Source: Labyrinthula sp. Ha
Lineage: Eukaryota; Sar; Bigyra; Labyrinthulida; Labyrinthulaceae
Assembly (NCBI GenBank): GCA_015227615.1
Contig: JAALGZ010000005.1
Coordinates: forward strand, 1,178,001-1,242,000
DNA length: 64,000 bases
Reading direction: 5' to 3'
The translations under genes were made by a program, and so were the position numbers. Position 1 is the stretch's first letter. Each line of letters starts with the position of its first letter. Below, piece by piece: positions 60,797-64,000 of the stretch. The notes beneath the pieces are model-generated. The model saw only the letters and a list, made by a program, of their open reading frames with translations, searched no databases and was not told where the DNA came from.

Positions 60797-61425
60797 CAGC
60801 AGTGATGCACGTGCCTTCTCTGCTGGCTTATCGGCCTTGTTTGGGACTCATCAGGGGAAATTTTAACCTGGTTGCAAAACGTGGATCAATTTGGAAATTG
60901 AACTTCAAATTGTTCAGGTTGTGCGCTTACTATTTGATAATTTTAGTTTATTTCTTTTGCTATTGGTTAACCATTTCACTAGTGTTATTCTGATTAAATC
61001 TTATTCTTTTATTGTTTTCTTCTTGTTTCTGTGGGTTCCCTCTTTGTATGGCTTCTTTTGTCATAGTCTTAGAACCAATGAGATCCTAGTTATCTAACCA
61101 ATTATGCTATCTATTTATTTATATCTGGTAAACAAGGAACAGGAAAACTACTCACAACGCCACAAACGGTAGATTGTTTTTGCATTTTCGGCAAGCAACT
61201 ATTTTTTTGCGTCGTGCCCAAAATTTAATTGGTGAGAGAGGTCCAATATTTAGATGCCCAATATGTACAGATCAAACCATGTCAAAAACAACCAAAGGCA
61301 CATTCGGGACATTATTAATCATTCACGATTTTGTCTAAACCAAAAAAAAAGATATACTATTCCTTTCCGTTAAGTAAAGAAAAGAAGAAGAAGAAGGTAA
61401 TTGCTACCAACTAAGCAAGAATATA
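60797..61425. other. region upstream of the TIR-Roco gene
   Basis: This 0.6-kb stretch holds the probable promoter and leader of the Roco gene. A GAA-rich run (61379-61396) lies about 30-47 bp before the ATG. Short overlapping plus-strand frames (60802-61097) have no motif. Confidence 0.4.
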
Positions 61426-64000
61426 ATGGCCACAAATGACTACGGCCAAATTTTAAATGGGCGGGCTCGAAGAAATCGAGTTCACCGTCGAAGTCATGTT
61501 CCTGGTTTTGGAACAGCACGCCAGGAACTGTTACAACGTATAAAGGAAGTGTTATCAGCCGATATAACAGCACCAATCATGAGAACAAAGCTAATGTTTG
61601 TTGGGATGGAAGGTGTTGGAAAAACTAGTCTCGTGAAGCGTCTACTTTCCGGTTCCTTTGAGAAGAAACAAACATCAACCAAAGGTTTAGATTTAACTCT
61701 CTCCACCCTAGAGGTTACAAATAGAAAAAGGGAGTGGAAGAAGGGAAAGTCCTCGGTCGATCCGTTTATGTCTCACTTGAATCAAGTCCTCACACTGAGT
61801 AGGACTTCCGAGTCACTAACCAGAAGAAGGGCGCAGAACATGCTTCAATTTGAAGAGCATCAAATTCAGAGTTATGGGCAAAGATTCTTGACGTTGGGAG
61901 GTAATGCTCATGATAACTTGAACCTAGGATTTACAATATTTGATTTTGGCGGGCAAGAAGTTTTTTATAATTTACATCATCTTTTTCTTAATGAGTTTGG
62001 GGTCTACATAGTTGTTTTTAACACTCGAGAACTGCTGAAAGAAGTGAGGCGACAGCGAAGCACACAAAAACAATACTTGAAGTTCTGGCTGAACTCGAAG
62101 CGACTTCATGCTCCTAAAGCACCTGTTGTTCTAGTTGGAACTTTTAGCACAGGTTATTCTGCAGATGATATACAGGAGGCATCAGATTTGGTTGAAGAAG
62201 TTGTGAAATCAACCAGAAGCTATCAAGTCCAATACTTCCATGATACTGATAGATACATACAAAGAAATTTCTATAGTTGTTTTTTTCCAATAGATAATAA
62301 AACAAAAATGGGTATTCCTCCTCTAAAGAAAGAGATAGAAGAGATAATGCTCAATGACGAAAACATGAAAGACGAGGTTAACTTGAATGTATTGAGAATA
62401 TATGACACATTAATGCAGACTAAGAAAGAATATTTGTCATTCCACGAGGTTGAGAAAATTCTAATCCATAGAAAAATCTTAACTTTGCGCCTCGAAGACA
62501 TCTTGACATTTCTTTCTCATCGTGGTTTGATATTATATTTTCACTTGATCGAAACTCTAGAGAATTATGTTATATTGGAACCCAATTGGGTTATAAATGC
62601 GATAACATCAGTTGTCTGGGACGTCAAGACCTATGATAACCTTCACCTTAGTATGGAAAATATGAGTTCTTTCAATGAATACTCCTTAACAGGCGTGCTT
62701 CCTTCCCAACTTCTCGAAGCTATCTGGTTGTCAGCAGGCTATGACAAGGAAATACAAAGTTTTTTGCGAAAGTTGATGATTTTTTCCCTTTTGCTGTGTA
62801 AGTATAGCTTTGCCCGGAAAAAGTCATACTATGTTCCGTCATGCATTCCCCGCAAGATCTCTGTAAAATTGCCTCCACAACAAGTATCACAATTCAGAGG
62901 GCCTTATTTTGTATTAGATTTTTCTGGAGATTTTGTAAAGTCTAGCTACGAAAAAGTAAACTTTCTTCCAGCCGGTGTCTTTGAGAAACTTTTATGCATC
63001 TTAGTTGAGCACAGTGCATGCTTTGAGGAGAGCTTCGAACCAAAAATTGCTCATCATCGAGCAATTTTAAGTTTTGGTCCTGAACTACTTTTTTTGATGT
63101 ACATCGAATACAATGTCAAAAGCGAGCGGGCTAGTATTATATTTCGAACTATGAGAAACACAAGCCCAGAAGCTACAATTTCACTTGCACAGCAGGTGTC
63201 TTCGATGCTCTTAAGATTACAAGAGGAATTCTTCACTTTGGCTGTTTCTAATCAATCGCTTTGGTCGTGTGTTTTGGTGGTTCCCTCCTCTAAAAGAACG
63301 GGGTATGTTCTAGCGAGCTTTGATGCCTTGTATGAGAAGTTTAAGTCAAGCGATTACTGGGATGATACATTTAGACCACACAGAGCTAGTCATATATTTG
63401 TTACTCTTGCTGATTATAAGGACTGGCTTCCAAATAGAGAATTAGAGAGGTTCTCGCTGAAGAAAAAGTCCCTGGCAGATTCAGCAAGAGGCCTGGTTAA
63501 TGATCCTGTTTTTTTTCCACATCGTCGAAAGCATGTATACTTGCCTTCTAGTTGTCATTATCACTGCTTTCTTAGCTACAGGCAAGAAGATTCTATTGAT
63601 CTCGTTGGGAGGTTGCACGACCAGTTGCAGAGCATGGGATTTAGGTGTTGGTACGACCAAGAGTATGCTGGTCAATATGGACTTAATCTTGAAGCAATGC
63701 AAGAAGGCGTAAAACAGAGCATGGCCTATATACTGATCTTATCGGAAAATATTTTCAAGAGCAGTTATGTGGTGGAAGAATTTAAGGCTGCATTAGAGTA
63801 CGAACGTGACATTATTTTTCTTCACCATCCAAATACGGGTTCAAACTTTGGGCACTACATACAAGCCGCACCCGAAATAATTAAGGCTGCGTTCCGTGTT
63901 GTTGAGAGTATTCCAATAAGGAGGCGGAAACATGAGAAAATTGCGTTTCTGAAAAAACTCGAAAAGGAGTTGCATCGAATAGGACAATCATATTATCAAT
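61426..64000 (+). CDS. Roc-COR GTPase with C-terminal TIR domain (3' truncated by window)
   Basis: An uninterrupted frame of 858 codons runs from ATG 61426 to the window edge with no intron. About 58 basic residues precede a Roc GTPase domain: P-loop GMEGVGKT (60-67), switch II DFGGQE (173-178), then LVGTFS (236-241) where THxD or NKxD is expected, so guanine recognition looks altered. Residues of about 300-560 fit a COR domain, with YVILEPNWVINAI near 380-392 and FLPAGVFEKLL near 511. From about 712 comes a TIR domain: CFLSYRQED, GFRCWYDQEYAG, ILILSENIFKSSYVVEEF. Glu784 or Glu785 sits where TIR NAD hydrolases carry their catalytic glutamate. No LRR or kinase domain is seen in the visible part. 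Roco proteins dimerise through COR, and TIR domains signal or cleave NAD when clustered, so a nucleotide-controlled TIR switch is inferred. Confidence 0.9.
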   Translation, partial: MATNDYGQILNGRARRNRVHRRSHVPGFGTARQELLQRIKEVLSADITAPIMRTKLMFVGMEGVGKTSLVKRLLSGSFEKKQTSTKGLDLTLSTLEVTNRKREWKKGKSSVDPFMSHLNQVLTLSRTSESLTRRRAQNMLQFEEHQIQSYGQRFLTLGGNAHDNLNLGFTIFDFGGQEVFYNLHHLFLNEFGVYIVVFNTRELLKEVRRQRSTQKQYLKFWLNSKRLHAPKAPVVLVGTFSTGYSADDIQEASDLVEEVVKSTRSYQVQYFHDTDRYIQRNFYSCFFPIDNKTKMGIPPLKKEIEEIMLNDENMKDEVNLNVLRIYDTLMQTKKEYLSFHEVEKILIHRKILTLRLEDILTFLSHRGLILYFHLIETLENYVILEPNWVINAITSVVWDVKTYDNLHLSMENMSSFNEYSLTGVLPSQLLEAIWLSAGYDKEIQSFLRKLMIFSLLLCKYSFARKKSYYVPSCIPRKISVKLPPQQVSQFRGPYFVLDFSGDFVKSSYEKVNFLPAGVFEKLLCILVEHSACFEESFEPKIAHHRAILSFGPELLFLMYIEYNVKSERASIIFRTMRNTSPEATISLAQQVSSMLLRLQEEFFTLAVSNQSLWSCVLVVPSSKRTGYVLASFDALYEKFKSSDYWDDTFRPHRASHIFVTLADYKDWLPNRELERFSLKKKSLADSARGLVNDPVFFPHRRKHVYLPSSCHYHCFLSYRQEDSIDLVGRLHDQLQSMGFRCWYDQEYAGQYGLNLEAMQEGVKQSMAYILILSENIFKSSYVVEEFKAALEYERDIIFLHHPNTGSNFGHYIQAAPEIIKAAFRVVESIPIRRRKHEKIAFLKKLEKELHRIGQSYYQ

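Noticed and set aside
1-64000. CRISPR arrays, bacterial operons, ribosome binding sites or rRNA
   Set aside because: The genes and introns are eukaryotic. No regularly spaced direct repeats with unique spacers, no ribosome-binding motifs and no rRNA-like segments were seen.

Overview
This is an AT-rich nuclear window from a single-celled eukaryote whose lineage I cannot name. The genes are eukaryote-specific: GCN1, a heterotrimeric G-protein alpha subunit, a Rho GTPase, CCT-beta, a WW-MyTH4-FERM protein and a Roc-COR-TIR protein. TAA, TAG and TGA all end well-supported genes, so the standard code applies. I placed 18 introns by eye. Seventeen are only 26-31 nt long, start with GT and end almost always with TAG; one in the Rho gene is 134 nt.

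Layout. 1-3061: the C-terminal part of GCN1, converging on an unknown Ser/acidic-rich gene. 3062-9869: a gene-free stretch full of decayed repeats, including a LINE endonuclease relic and an 867-bp hAT-like non-autonomous transposon ending about 125 bp before the G-alpha start. 9870-12275: G-alpha converging on a AAA ATPase that lacks its lid. 12276-23525: mostly empty, with one unknown gene at 16770-17593. 23526-24809: a tail-anchored protein converging on an unknown multi-pass membrane protein. 24810-30539: a desert. 30540-33236: a tail-anchored protein converging on the WW-MyTH4-FERM gene. 35921-40256: a coiled-coil protein, a single-pass membrane protein and CCT2. 45189-45824: a possible SRPBCC-fold membrane protein. 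45825-55893: a 10-kb desert with a decayed protein kinase. 55894-57182: a tail-anchored protein converging on a Rho GTPase. 57183-61425: a desert with a hAT-like repeat and a broken membrane-protein gene. 61426-64000: an intronless TIR-Roco gene running off the right edge.

Organisation. Twelve of the sixteen genes lie in six tail-to-tail pairs whose stop codons are only 18-167 bp apart, while deserts of 2.7-10 kb separate the islands. The deserts carry recognisable remains of DNA transposons, a LINE and dead genes.

The most interesting gene is the last one, a GTPase-scaffold protein with a C-terminal TIR domain. It resembles the STAND/NLR-like signalling logic of innate-immune or cell-death proteins, but its function is inference.
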